NCBI GenBank assembly: GCA_049724395.1
Contig: JAUGWO010000107.1
Coordinates: 248,001-312,000, forward strand
Length of the DNA: 64,000 nucleotides
Reading direction: 5' to 3'
From: Spongospora subterranea f. sp. subterranea
Taxonomy: Eukaryota; Endomyxa: Phytomyxea; Phytomyxea; Plasmodiophorida
Position 1 is the first letter of the stretch; every line of letters starts with the position of its first letter. Below, piece after piece: positions 53,329 to 64,000 of the stretch. The notes below the pieces were generated by a model. It worked only from the letters and a program-made list of their open reading frames with translations. It made no database searches and had not been told where the DNA came from. The translations under genes and the position numbers were made by a program.

Positions 53329-55273
53329 TCATGCTCCTTCATTACATTTCAATTTGGCCACCAAGTCTATGAATTCAGCTAGAGACTTGAATATATGAGA
53401 CCAGGAAGGGTCTGATTGATCAGCAGCGCCCAAAAAGGATTTCATTTCACACGATTGTGTAATCAGTTGATCATATGATGATGTTAGGCGGTCAAAGCGT
53501 GGAGTAAAACGACGGGTAAAACGAGCGAGAAACCTCGCATAACCATCGACGTCGCTTGCGGAGGCATCTGCAGCATCATCAGAAGATGAAGAAAGCATGA
53601 ATCGCACCGCTTCGATATCGGTATGAAGCTCAGTGAAGTCAATGTGTCTTGCGGAACGAAGACAGTAGAATTCTTCCAACAAACTCGACAGATTAGCAAA
53701 ATCATGTAGCACGTGCAGCAGGGTCCTTCGCTTATCAACAACAGATTTTGTCGACGTCAGGCGAGCCAAAGAGTCGATGGTAAACGCGACAGCTTCCCCT
53801 TGCCGTTGGCCGCAGTTCAGATAGTTGCCAATGCATAGGGTTACCCGTAAGGCACGCCGCAGCGTTGCACTCTTTGTGATTGACTGTACAGCTTCTCTAA
53901 CTCGATCGACACGCGATTGTAGCTCTCGCAGCCTATGCGGAAGTATCTCCCATGACCGAAGCTTGTTCAACCTCTCGCTCACGTTCCTGACACTGGCAAG
54001 ACGCACCAGAAACCGCTCCTGTTTGCGTAACCCTTGAATATTTCCCATTTTGGAAATAGTAGCCATTTCAGACTCGGTGGGTACAGCTTGTAAAAGCTGA
54101 AAATAAACAATAGCGCTCAATACTACCATTCATGTCGATGAGATAGACTTACTGTGTCAAGAAGATCTCCATGAAGAACGTCCCTGAAAAATGGTTCAAC
54201 AAATCTGGTGTCAATATGCAACTATACCCTTACGGATCCATTGCCCAAAGAGCATTACTAATTTGACCAATATCCATTGCTCGGGAAGCAATCCTCCTCA
54301 TCAGAATTGCCAAATTCTGTGCTCTTCGACTGTCCAAGAACGTGTCGAGTTTCGAGGATTCATCGAATTTCGAAACCGGAGTACCAGGACGACGAAATTC
54401 TTCCTTTTCAAAATGCAGCCGGATCTCCAAATGTAAAGCCGCAACATCACAAGGGTCAACGCTACCTGGATTGACGTTCCAGATACTGGATTTCGATAAT
54501 GTTGCTTGAGGAATCTTTTCCCAATGGAATGTCTTCAAATGACTAACCCGTTTTGGCGTCGTAAAAGCAGGCGACGGCGGCGCAAGAGCAGATGGAGCAA
54601 TGGGAACAGGTGGAGCGAATGGAGGAGGCGGAGGAGGTATAGCAACTGCAGGCGGAGGAGGAGGAGGTGGGACTTCAGGGACAGCAAATTGCATGATGCG
54701 CATAGGCTCATCTGCTGGTAATTTGGGATGACGTAATACCGGAATTAATTTGGGAATACTGGACTCTGAGGCCACAATCATAGTATCAATATTATCCTTT
54801 TTCCTTTGCAGTGTCAGAACATATCCAAAAGGAAGACGGTATGCGACGGGTGATCCCAATCCGAGCATTCTCATATCGGATACAATTCTATGCCATAACC
54901 GCAGTGCCAATTCTGGGATTTGCATTATCCGTTTCAGAAACGTCAGCAATGGTGACAGCACCATAATGGACGGGAAATAAAAAGCAGCGAGCAGCACAAG
55001 CAGCAGACTTAGTGCCAAAGCATGCCAAATCGAAGGCGAAAGCCCAATTCTGAAATAGACATAAAACACAATGAACAATATTGAATAGGGCGAGATGAGT
55101 AACGGGAAGTCAAAACAATAATGAATGGGGTTGAGCCCATATATCCCCCCATCACCAACATATATAGTAATGGTGCAGGCGATTAAGGGGCGCGTAGAGC
55201 GGGTAACGGGTGGAACCGGGGTGTAACACAGGGTGATGAACACGGCCCCCTCTATGATGACCTGATGCAACAT
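53329..55273 (-). CDS. Formin (FH1-FH2) with N-terminal membrane segments
   Basis: An actin-nucleating formin. Three exons are joined ALWAMDP | DVLHGDLLDT | LLQAVPTESEMATISK by two short introns. FH1 is short (VPPPPPPPAVAIPPPPPPFA, about residues 200-225). FH2 begins LKTFHWEKIP and includes ALRVTLCIGNYLNCG and FTIDSLARLTSTKS, the hallmark post and knob elements, and ends at the FH2 C-terminus without a DAD. No GTPase-binding or FH3 domain. Instead the open frame from ATG 55273 encodes hydrophobic segments at about residues 56-74 (FPLLISPYSILFIVFYVYF) and 82-108 (LALSLLLVLLAAFYFPSIMV), predicted membrane anchors. This resembles the layout of plant class I formins. A later start (MVLSPLLTF...) would remove most of it. 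Confidence 0.85.
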
Positions 55274-55743
55274 TACATTACCTAGATACGGTTGTGACGA
55301 TCAGTGATATACGGGAGACGCGATCCGATAGTGTCACTGATCTTAATGGGATCACACTCCCTGATCGCAGTAGACACAATGCCACGAACGGCAGACACAC
55401 AGCTGCCATCCGCATCGGTTAGCTCCTCGCAAGGTTCGGATAATCACAGAGTCGTATTCCAACCTGGCCACGGCCGTGCGAAACAGCTATCTGATGAAAT
55501 TCGGCAGGTACCAAGATCGACTAAACTTTAACAGGTTAGGGTAGGATTTCAAACAAACTGTCGAGTCGGCCGAGATCTATCGCCTTGGTCCTGCGTGCCT
55601 GAGCCGCAGTCGCTGAACTCCGAAGATGCCGTCAGACTCCAGCCAGGAAGGGCAACTAAACTGCAGTGTCTCCCAGTCTGCACTTGACCTACCAAATCCC
55701 TGAAAACACCCAGTCCGCAAACCATCAGCCGATAATCCTGAAA
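55274..55743. other. Divergent intergenic region, formin / RAP protein
   Basis: The 470 bp between the two divergent starts hold no convincing exon. The frame of the RAP protein stays open back to about 55666 but without ATG. No repeat or recognisable promoter box is visible. Confidence 0.5.
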
Positions 55744-58241
55744 ATGGGCTATATTTCAGGGTTGGTTCCCATCGCTAGATTGGCCTCTCATCGTATGGTA
55801 AGGAGGAGATCAATGGCCGTCGCATCGAATTGCATCACAAACAATGGAGATCCGGAACTTCCTCCAATGTCCCATATTGTTAACAAGCAAATTGTCGCTT
55901 GTTCCGAGAATCCAAACAATTTAAAAGGTCTGCTTGCTAAATTTAGACAAAACCAAACAGATTTGACCGCCATCAATGCGGCAACATCTTTGTTCGCCAT
56001 TGCAAAACACGGTATATCCAACGACGCTGAAAACACGGCTTGGTTGATCTCTATTCTCAAAAACAATGTACTCGAGCTGCGAGCCAGAGAATTGGCCAAT
56101 GTTGTTTGGGCATTACCCAAGATAGGCTGTGATTACGACAACACTTTCGCACTTGATCTAGCCGTCCATGCCTCTAATCTTATTCGTCATATGTCTCTTC
56201 CCCGATTTGTTGGAGTTATGCTTGGGTTTGCTCACCTCTCAGTCAAAAGTAATATATTCTGGAGTCAAGCTGCTGTTGAGATCAAGTTAAGATCAAGGGT
56301 GACGCCATCTAAGTCGGTGGCCAACATTTTCTGGGCACTTGGCTCAATCCAGATGGATTGTGCCAATACAGCTCTACCCGCTATCTGTGTTCGCTCTTTG
56401 GCCTTAGTTAATGAGTTTAATGGGGCAGATATAGGTTCGATATTATGGGCTTTGAACCGACTCAATGTCAAACACCAAGCATTGAACGCCGCTCTAATCG
56501 AAGAAGCCGTAATCAAATGCGACCAATTAGACGATGTTTCATTGGTTCGTGTCGTGAAGGCATTAGCGGAGTCTCCATCTATCGCCGGTTCAACAGGATC
56601 CATATTTCTTGAATCCGCCAAGCAGAGGGTTCACAAGCTGTCTTGGCGACATATGGTCGACATGCACGCAGCTCTTTCCGTTTTCTGCCAAGGTTCAATG
56701 GGCGATTGGGACAAGCTTCTTTCAGCGAGAATATGCAAGTCAATAGCTCAAGTACCTTTGCAGTTATTCCCTAATGTCGTTTCGGCTCTGGTTTCGACAT
56801 CCGCCGAGAAACCCGTTGAGGTAGTTGAGCAGATTGCCTGGCGCGCGAGCACAAGGATGAGGGAACTTGATATTCATCAGACTGCCTCATTAATATCGTC
56901 CCTGTATCTCCTCAACTCATCTAACATAGCGCTCTTCAAAAATTTGTCTCACAAGTTTAACATTTCCGACGGATGGCGCGCATTATCGGTTTTGGAACTT
57001 TGCAATGTCGGAATCGCTCTAGCGTCAATGTCTTCATCCGACCTTGGTATTCGCGCTAGCGTCTTCTCGGCACTGCAACTCCATGCTGACAAGCTAAGAG
57101 CTTCTGAAATTGCCCCATTCTTGCAGACATTGCAGAAATTCGGTATCCTTCCGAATGAGGAAATTCGTCGTACATGCATTGATCGTATATCGGCTAGTGA
57201 AAATGAAGTCATGCCTCCATCTGATTATGCATATATTGTCAGTCAGTTGGCCGAATCCTTATTCGATAATAAGATCAAGAGTATGAAGGTGATGAGTAAT
57301 CGTATTCTCAATGCTGCTGTCGACATGGCGCCATCATCACTAACCAAGGTTATGCTCGCGTTCCGTAAAACGGGTTTAGTCGATCCCAAGCTATGTCGAA
57401 CGATACACAATGTTGTGGAAACCCGCCATGACGAATTCTCATTCACGGACCTGGCTAGTCTTCTTTCTCATCTCCATGAGCTTTCTCAATTGGACAAATC
57501 GCTAGTGAATCGTGTTATGCCGTTTTCCAAACTACAATCGATGTCATTGGACGACCTTTCTATCGTATTACACCTATTATCGACTGAGGGATTGCTTGAC
57601 AGAAACCTCTTGCAATTGTTCTCTGAGCGACTTGCGCTCTATGACAACGACAATTCGATGGCGATCGACACGCAAAATACGATGTTGCCAGATTGCGGCA
57701 TTTTCCAGATATTTCCCTAGAGAGGACGCTGGTATATCACTCTGCACTGTTCGCCTTGTTGAGTCATGGAGGAACGACATTGGCAAAACCCTTGATAAAC
57801 CCGCCCCGTCAAGGTTCGCGTTGCAGGTTTCTCGTAAAATCAATGAGCTTGGGGTTGTTCACGATCTCGAGCATTGGATTCCGTCAATCGCAGTTTATGC
57901 TGATATATTCATTCCGCAATCTAATATTGTCGTTGAAGGTAATGTCTGAGCGACCGTCTCTCAATTCTCTTGCGTATTTTGACAAGTTTCCCTGTCGGTT
58001 TGTAGTGGACGGGCCAACACATTTTATCCGTTCTATTGATGTGCCTCAGTGTGATCAGACTCTGGCCAAGCAACTCAATCAGTCAACAATTTCCCGGCGG
58101 CGATTGATAATTGCAGCAGGTTTTAAGCTGATCACAGTAAATCATGATCAGTGGATACAACTTTCCAGTCAATCAGGTCGAAAAGCTTGGCTCGATTCCG
58201 TTTTGCGTCCACTAATACCGGGAAAGCACCGGAGAGGTTGA
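55744..58241 (+). CDS. RAP-domain helical-repeat protein, probably organellar RNA-binding
   Basis: ATG 55744 (MGYISGLVPIARLASHRMVR) opens an Arg-rich, acid-poor presequence suggesting mitochondrial import. Residues 60-640 are tandem helical repeats with the LAN-VWAL / IFWALG / ILWAL pattern (RELANVVWALPKIG, SVANIFWALGSI, DIGSILWALNRL) seen in FAST-kinase, OPR and related heptatricopeptide proteins. After introns at about 57650-57830 and 57925-57985 the RAP domain appears: EHWIPSIAVYADIFIP, then FPCRFVVDGPTHFIRS and TISRRRLIIAAGFKLITVNH with QWIQL. RAP folds like a nuclease and family members process or stabilise mitochondrial or plastid RNAs. Intron borders are approximate. Target RNA unknown. 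Confidence 0.88.
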
Positions 58242-58652
58242 CCGTGGATTGAACTTATAAACTATTATTGTCATATCAATTGTTTAACAAACCCTATATG
58301 TCACCTTCCGATCACGGTCACAAATAAAGGACTCATTGTTCAAGTCTTTCGTCATCACATATCAAATCGTATCGAAAAAGTCAGAGCTGGTCAGGATCAA
58401 TGATGAAATCGTATACTGATAACAAGAAGCGTCAACGGTGCTCGTATGTTCCCATATCTCTGAATCAATACCGCGCATGGTCGAGCCAACGTCCATCTCA
58501 TTCACGAAACCCTACTATTCTACAGATCCTGAGTGATTCCAGCGCTCGAACTCTAATTCTACAGCAACAACCCCAAAATGATCCTCTTCTATTTCGACTG
58601 CAATCTTGAACAATAGGATAATAATATATTGGACAGAACATACTACGAACCC
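58242..58652. other. Convergent intergenic gap
   Basis: This stretch between the RAP protein and the TauE/SafE gene shows no feature. A short plus frame (58400-58609, MMKSYTDNKKRQRC) has no recognisable similarity and probably is not a gene. Confidence 0.5.
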
Positions 58653-60160
58653 TCAACAGGCTGAATCCATCTGGAATTGGTGACCACTAAACTGGATCTC
58701 GTAAATCGATAGAGCGGCCATGGCAATAGTAGCAATCGAGACGTAGCTCGCCAGTAAGAAAACAATAATTGATTTTTTTTCGAAAATGGTGACAATATAT
58801 GCCCACGCGTGGGATCCACAAAACGCAGCAACAAATCCAGCAACGAAGAAGACCGCGGCATAGTGAAGATCCAGCATATCTACCAGAATAAACTAGCCAA
58901 CAGATTAATTGCTACGAAATGGAATAACTCAACAACGATTACCTGGAACATTGATGAAGAACATGTTGATAGAAGCATAAATGCAGCTGTACTGGCAGCG
59001 ACATCTGGGGCCGCAATATGAGCCAGGAACGGACCCTTGATAGCTGAACACATTGAAAGTAAGGAATGGCTGTTTACAACAAGCCTGTAACAATACCAGA
59101 TCCACCGACACCAACTAAAGCTGAGAATACACCCGCAAATGTAGAGATTGCTGATAGAGATATAACACTTTTCGTCGACCACGACGGCTCATCTGGGGAA
59201 CCCTCATAGAGAAGAGCATCATGCCTTTGGTGATTACGTTGAATCTCCATTTTTGCATTTACACAGGCCAATATGAACAAAAACATGAACGAACTTCCGA
59301 ATATGGCAATATATGTGCTAGACATGCAGCTAATCTGAGGATTGAACCGACCACTCAAAGCAACTGATGGGAAGATCCCTATGATCCAATAGAAAAGCAA
59401 CATGGCGATCGGATAGAAGGGGAACTGTGGTTCCGGTTTGAAGTTGGATGGAGGTTCGTCTTCATTAGCGACATCGCCTGACGGGGTTGTGGGTGACAAT
59501 GGGGTTATGGCCGATGCAGATTCTGTCCTGTGGATGGCTAAAGCTTTATGATATGTTTTGACGGATATGAGCGTTAACAGGATCGCCATCATGACGGCGA
59601 CCACAGGGAACGGTAAGAGCTTATTGAGACGCACACCGATCATGGTACCGAGTAAGGTGAACGGCTCAAGAAGAAGCGCCTTTGACGAGGTTTAGATATA
59701 CCCATATTGTTTACGAGCACAATACCATTCTATAATCGATTAACGGACGAGTTGTCCCGTTAGGACCATCCCTTGTCTTTCTGGAATTTACAATATAAAG
59801 CGCGATACTGGCTCCAAACGCACACGCTTTGGATAAAGGGATCGCTAACTTTTCTGGGGTGAGCAGTAGGACAAACAAAGGTATGTAAAGCGAACCACCT
59901 GAATTAGCCAAATATTAACGGGTGGATATGAGTATCGCAACACGATGGAGCAAACCTCCAACCCCAGCACCACTTGCTAAAGATCCTAATAATACGACAC
60001 ACCCTAGGGCGATTGCCTCACGAATTATTGATATCGGCATATCGAATCTTATTACGAGAGTGAGAAAAAACCTGATATTAGGACTGAGTAAAGTGACGGT
60101 GCTAACCTCGTCAAACCGATTTTCAGGCAGATCGGATTATTGACGAGATTCACAGTCGAA
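58653..60160 (-). CDS. Sulfite exporter TauE/SafE family transporter
   Basis: A multi-span membrane transporter of the TauE/SafE family, otherwise known in bacteria, plants and protists, with two inverted repeats. Repeat 1: EAIALGCVVLLGSLASGAGV with GGLLHR, then NSGGSLYIPLFVLLL and IPLSKACAFGASIALYIVNS. Middle: FPVVAVMMAILLTLISVKTY and a hydrophilic Pro/Ser loop, then FYPIAMLLFYWIIGIFPSVA. Repeat 2: ISTFAGVFSALVGVGGSGIV with TGLL, KGPFLAHIAAPDVAASTAAF and MLLSTCSSSMFQ, and a final FVAGFVAAFCGSHAWAYIV. Short introns. The 5' end is unclear (an open frame without ATG runs to about 60400). Near 58880 the frame steps by one base without an evident GT-AG intron. Substrate unknown; organosulfonate or sulfite is the family default. 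Confidence 0.75.
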
Positions 60161-60616
60161 ATAGTACAGCTCCTGAAGAAACAGCTGCAGTTCCGGCAGG
60201 CGGTTCAATCTGGGCTCGGTCAAGAAGAAGATCGATGCGGTAAACGGCACGCGACGGTCAAGCGGCAATATCGAGTTCAGTGGCTCTTTAAACCAGTTCA
60301 AATAATGGCGGCGGGTACAGATTCGACCTCCTCGTTTGGAGTCTCTCCCCTCCCTATACAATGATCGGGTTATTATGACAGTCCGCTGGTCATCTAACAC
60401 TGATGGGAATCAATCGCGTCTCACACAAACATCAACTCAATATGCTCTTTCACGCACTCCGAATCCGCTAACACCATTTCCATTTCGGGATATGAACCGG
60501 CCGTCGTGATCATTTGATTGGCGGAAGGAAGGGTGTAGGGAGAGTTTGGAAGGGGAGACTGTAATTGGGGCGGTGATGTGTAGTGATATTGTTTGGGGGG
60601 AATTGTTGGCTAATGG

Positions 60617-62276
60617 CTAATGGTGATGGAACGGTTGACCAGCCATAACACTCTCAATATCACTGCATTTACGAGGAACACGAGTCATGTTAATACAGCC
60701 GGTTTCGGTTATGATTAGGTCATCTTCGAGTCGGATACCTCCAAACGTCATAAACTGCTCAATCTTGGCGATATTCAGATGAGACTTGAGTTGATCATTG
60801 GAGAACGCTGGACGAAGAAGAGCCTCAATAAAGTAGACACCCGGTTCATTACTGAGGACCATGTTCGCCTTTAAAACACGATTTATTCTGAGGCAACTGA
60901 GACCTGGGCCTTCCAGGCGTTTGCGACCTTTGGGAAATCCGCCAACATCATGTGTGTCAAGACCAATAAAATGCCCAAGCCCATGAGGGAAGAACAATGA
61001 TGGGATATGCAAATCCGTTAACTGGTCAACCGAATCACCGAAAATAAAATCATTGTCCATGAGACCTTGACAAATGACCCGTTCAGCCAGTTTATGCATC
61101 TCCGACCATTCAACACCAGGGCGAACTGCAGCTTCAACTGCTCTCTGGGCATCATAGACGATATTATAGACGGCTCGTTGAGAATCGGTAAAGCGGCCTG
61201 GATCAAGTCAGATGGATCGGGCGACCAAAAGGTGTAATGATGGGAGACCATTTGCCGGGTACGAGCAAGTAATATCTGACGCATAGCAATGATATTCGGC
61301 CCCCATATCAAGCAGACACATATCATCCGGTTCAAGACGACGATCGTTTGGCGCCCCAGCATGACCATAATGTAATACAGCCCCATTTGCACCAGTTCCA
61401 CATATACAGGTATAAGCCTAGAAAATGACGCAAATTAAGGCAAGAACTGCAATAAAAAACAACAAGAATAGCAGACTTGATAACGAGATCCACCATGAAA
61501 CGAACTGAAATGTATAAAGCTGGATTCAAGCTGGAACTCAAACATTCCTGGGCGGCAATTCTGCATCACTTGAATATGGGCTTTGGAACTGATATTGTTC
61601 ACATGTTGAAGAAGGGCAAGTTCCAGTTGAGTCTTGATAACACGCGATTCTGACATGATATCTAATAGAACACGACCGTCAAATTTGAATGCACCATCTC
61701 CTTCAAATGAGAGTCTTTCGATGGCCGAACCACTATATGATATTGAAAAAAACCAGGTGGCGGGTGAGGCTGAGCACAACAACACATTACCTATCATGAT
61801 TGACGCCTTCAAGTACATGAACATTGGTGACATTGAGCTCATTCAAAACGGCCGCAATTTCAGACGTATATCGTACATAATCAATACCGTAAATCCTAGA
61901 AAACTCCTCCAAAGTCTTGGCTTTCCCGCACCATATTTCGTGATCAAGGGTCGGCTTGTGAATAAACAGATATGACTTGCGTTGGGCTAAATCAAGGGCA
62001 CCATATAGTCCAGGTTCATTCACTCCAAACAGGTAGAAAAAAAAACTTTCTTGACGAAAAAGATCTTCGTGATCTGCAATCAGCAAAACCTTTGAAAAAT
62101 TGTAATCCATTTTACAGCCTCTATAGCGAATGACCTGTATCATATCTAAGAAATTTCTTTCCACCTTGGAAAAGAGCTATTTCCCCCTTTGCATTTGGAA
62201 AACCATCGAATACTCGATTGCGGTTCTCCCGGTGAAGAGCTATCAGATCAATGTCCTCTGGTAGGCCCAACTCCAT
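60617..62276 (-). CDS. PEPD: Xaa-Pro dipeptidase (prolidase)
   Basis: A cytosolic M24 (pita-bread) metallopeptidase that splits Xaa-Pro dipeptides, e.g. in protein and collagen-peptide turnover. The N-terminal domain starts [20 protein letters not shown] (ATG 62276) and includes [20 protein letters not shown] and [14 protein letters not shown] sequence. The metal ligands of the family are all present: two Asp in [17 protein letters not shown], His in [18 protein letters not shown], Glu in NEPGVYFI and Glu in [12 protein letters not shown]. Length and order match human PEPD. The end FHHH-stop at 60617 is unusual but plausible. Five or more short introns. Confidence 0.95.
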
Positions 62277-62473
62277 TGTCAATCAAGGACACACAGAGTG
62301 GTTAGCACCGTCCAGCGTCCAGAGGAAGGACAATGGCGTTGTAAAACTTAATGTGGAATGGTAAAGGGCCTTCGCAGTCGACTGAATATCAAGCACAAAT
62401 TCACAAAGGAATGATTGTGAGAGACAGTGCCTAGTGGAGACACCTGTCTAATATTGAAAGTAATCAAGAGAGT

Positions 62474-62553
62474 GACGATTATCCTGTTCGGCCTACGGTA
62501 AATTACAGCGCCTGACGATTATCCTGTTCGGGCTACGGTAAATTACAGCGCCT
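62474..62553. repeat. 40-bp tandem duplication
   Basis: Two head-to-tail copies (62474-62513 and 62514-62553) beginning GACGATTATCCTGTTCGG differ at one base (C/G), so the duplication is recent. It lies in the prolidase-MOG1 gap (62277-62783), which otherwise shows nothing. Confidence 0.9.
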
Positions 62554-62783
62554 CTTTACAATAATTCAAATCTGATCGGACAAACAGGGCAACTCATATC
62601 TGACGGAGAATCTACTATCGAAAGTGATAATTGGAAAAAAGAATAAGTCCAAGGGCCAATGATCGCCATCGGGAAGCAACGAACAATAAGCAACCCATTG
62701 TTTTGAAAAAATGCAGGCAAGCGTTGAAGTAGATAAGACAGATTTATCGTCCAAAGCGACAAATTGCATCATTATTATATATA

Positions 62784-63386
62784 TTAGCCAAACAGCAAAC
62801 TTAGATTTTCGATGGAGAAAGAGGATATGATCGCATCAGCCAATATGGAGTTGGCTGCCGGATCTGTCGGCGAACAGTGTTGACTAGAGCTTCTAGGGGC
62901 TATCTTGATTGGAGAATTTACAGAGATTATGATATCTGCATCGTGCAAAGGAATACGGATGATGAAGATTCTGACCTCGACTAGATTGGCATCGGAAATA
63001 TCATCTTTGAACTTGGCAACAGTTTGGGTACCAACTGCATAGTAGACAGTATATCCTTGCGAAGTTAACTTGGTACCGGTCTCCATAACAGATGAATGAA
63101 TTGCATTGTTCGATTCGGATAGCTCAGCAAAATGTTGCCTAAACCCAGAATTACTGAGATTTTCATCAATGTATGGAACCGATATAAACCTTGCAGAATC
63201 TGTATCAGCAATATCCATTCGTTCAACGATTTCTACGATAACGCTTTGATCAGTGTCCGGATCCGCAAACACCTCCTGATGGTCAGGAACTTGCCTCAGT
63301 TCACTGATATCGCTGCAACGTTCTGGTATTGAGACGTTGAGCGAACCTCCAAAGAGATCACGGCGCCTCATTTTCTGCCCAGCCAT
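62784..63386 (-). CDS. MOG1: Ran-binding nucleotide release factor MOG1 (RANGRF)
   Basis: A 200-aa intronless frame with ATG 63386. MOG1 binds Ran and releases its nucleotide, supporting nuclear transport. Family motifs in order: RRDLFGGSLNVSIPERCSDI at the N-terminus, DISELRQVPDHQEVFADP with TDQSVIVEIVE (human RPVPDNQEVFCHPVTDQSL), then GTQTVAKFK and the amphipathic strand VRIFIIRIPLHDADIIISVN, and a C-terminal helix ADAIISSFSIENLSLLFG. Length matches yeast and human proteins. Confidence 0.92.
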   Translation of the reverse strand: MAGQKMRRRDLFGGSLNVSIPERCSDISELRQVPDHQEVFADPDTDQSVIVEIVERMDIADTDSARFISVPYIDENLSNSGFRQHFAELSESNNAIHSSVMETGTKLTSQGYTVYYAVGTQTVAKFKDDISDANLVEVRIFIIRIPLHDADIIISVNSPIKIAPRSSSQHCSPTDPAANSILADAIISSFSIENLSLLFG

Positions 63387-64000
63387 GATTGCTATCCCGA
63401 TCCCGCTATCAACACAGTGTCCGACTGCACTTTCGTGAACTGCGCGCAGTAAACTACAAAAACAAAAGTTCGCTGATAAGATCGCTGGCTGAGATGTATT
63501 GTGTCATACAAACAATATCTAATCTTCCCTGTTATTTCATGTATAATGAGACAAAGGAGCCCCAGTAGTACAGATCAGCATTATACCATCTCGTGTCTGC
63601 TTTTCAGCCTTACGATCTTGTCACAACCGTGCGGTTGTATGATCAGCTGTAATCTAGCGTTTGAGGTTTGATTGCGTCGATTCGCTAGATAATTCCGTCC
63701 ATTTTGACCCTGATCTTATTCCCCAACGGTAGAGTGTTGACAAACACACCCTTGGGTGGCCATCGGGCTTGAGGTGTCTGAATGACTACAGCTCTCCAAT
63801 ATGATTCGAAATAGCGGGTTCTACGCTTTTCATATTTGGGGTTCAGATTTCAAAAATTGACGTGTCAGCGATGCATTGGAATCGAAATCACAGCGAGATT
63901 CTTGTTCTCTGATTGTGATGTCTGCTAAATAATCTTGCAAATTGTCTTCATCTATGTTGCCTACAGTGGTTGAAGAACTGAAGATGACGATATCTTGAAA
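63387..64000. other. Terminal stretch without a recognised gene
   Basis: No convincing exon is visible. Frames are short and broken on both strands. 63387-63560 is probably the MOG1 promoter. Confidence 0.45.

Noticed and set aside
1-64000. Transposons, viral or LTR-type elements
   Set aside because: I saw no reverse transcriptase, integrase, transposase, capsid-like or long-terminal-repeat features. The repeats found are short tandem or inverted repeats only.

Overview
This is a gene-dense stretch of a nuclear eukaryotic genome, with roughly one gene per 2 kb on both strands. Almost every gene is cut by very short GT-AG introns, mostly about 30-75 nt. Donors are often GTT-type (GTTGCG, GTTGGC, GTTCAG) and acceptors are usually TTTAG, CTAG or YCAG. 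There are no ribosome-binding sites, operons, tRNAs or rRNAs that I can see, and no viral, LTR or Polinton-like element. The organism looks like a free-living or zoosporic unicellular eukaryote, perhaps on the fungal/holomycotan side. It has Hsp104 (absent from animals), RINT1, glycosylasparaginase, a MOG1 homologue, prolidase, a plant-like TauE/SafE transporter and a protein resembling cyclic-nucleotide-binding proteins of flagellates. I cannot fix the lineage from this window alone.

Layout. 0.8-7 kb: genome maintenance, with RFC1 (clamp-loader large subunit) followed head-to-tail by HUS1 (9-1-1 clamp), which is hidden in many tiny exons. 8.4-10.5 kb: an EF-hand protein and a secreted alpha/beta-hydrolase that appears to have lost its catalytic Ser and His. 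12.1-17 kb: Hsp104 with three heat-shock elements, a small membrane protein and an ATX1-type copper chaperone. 17-25 kb: peroxisomal dienoyl-CoA isomerase (C-terminal AKL), a beta-propeller protein and the Golgi-ER tether RINT1. 25-35 kb: a DUF1917/BLES03-type protein with a hydrophobic N-terminus, a two-domain cyclic-nucleotide-binding protein, a 52-aa membrane protein, an intronless 1049-aa helical protein and a VHS-GAT endosomal adaptor. 36-46 kb: isopentenyl-diphosphate isomerase, ATG7 and SPT5. 46-50 kb: glycosylasparaginase, a 1.2-kb minisatellite of 46-bp units and a CPBP/CAAX-type membrane protease. 51-63.4 kb: an eIF4B-like protein fused to a W2 domain, a formin with N-terminal membrane segments, a RAP-domain organellar RNA protein, a TauE/SafE transporter, prolidase and MOG1.

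The genes are mostly housekeeping and form no single pathway. The most unusual items are the eIF4B-W2 fusion, the membrane formin, the apparent pseudo-hydrolase, the large unidentified helical protein, the minisatellite, and a 25-bp element shared upstream of HSP104 and IDI1. Exon boundaries are my reading of splice signals and conserved protein motifs. Gene ends are firmer than internal junctions.
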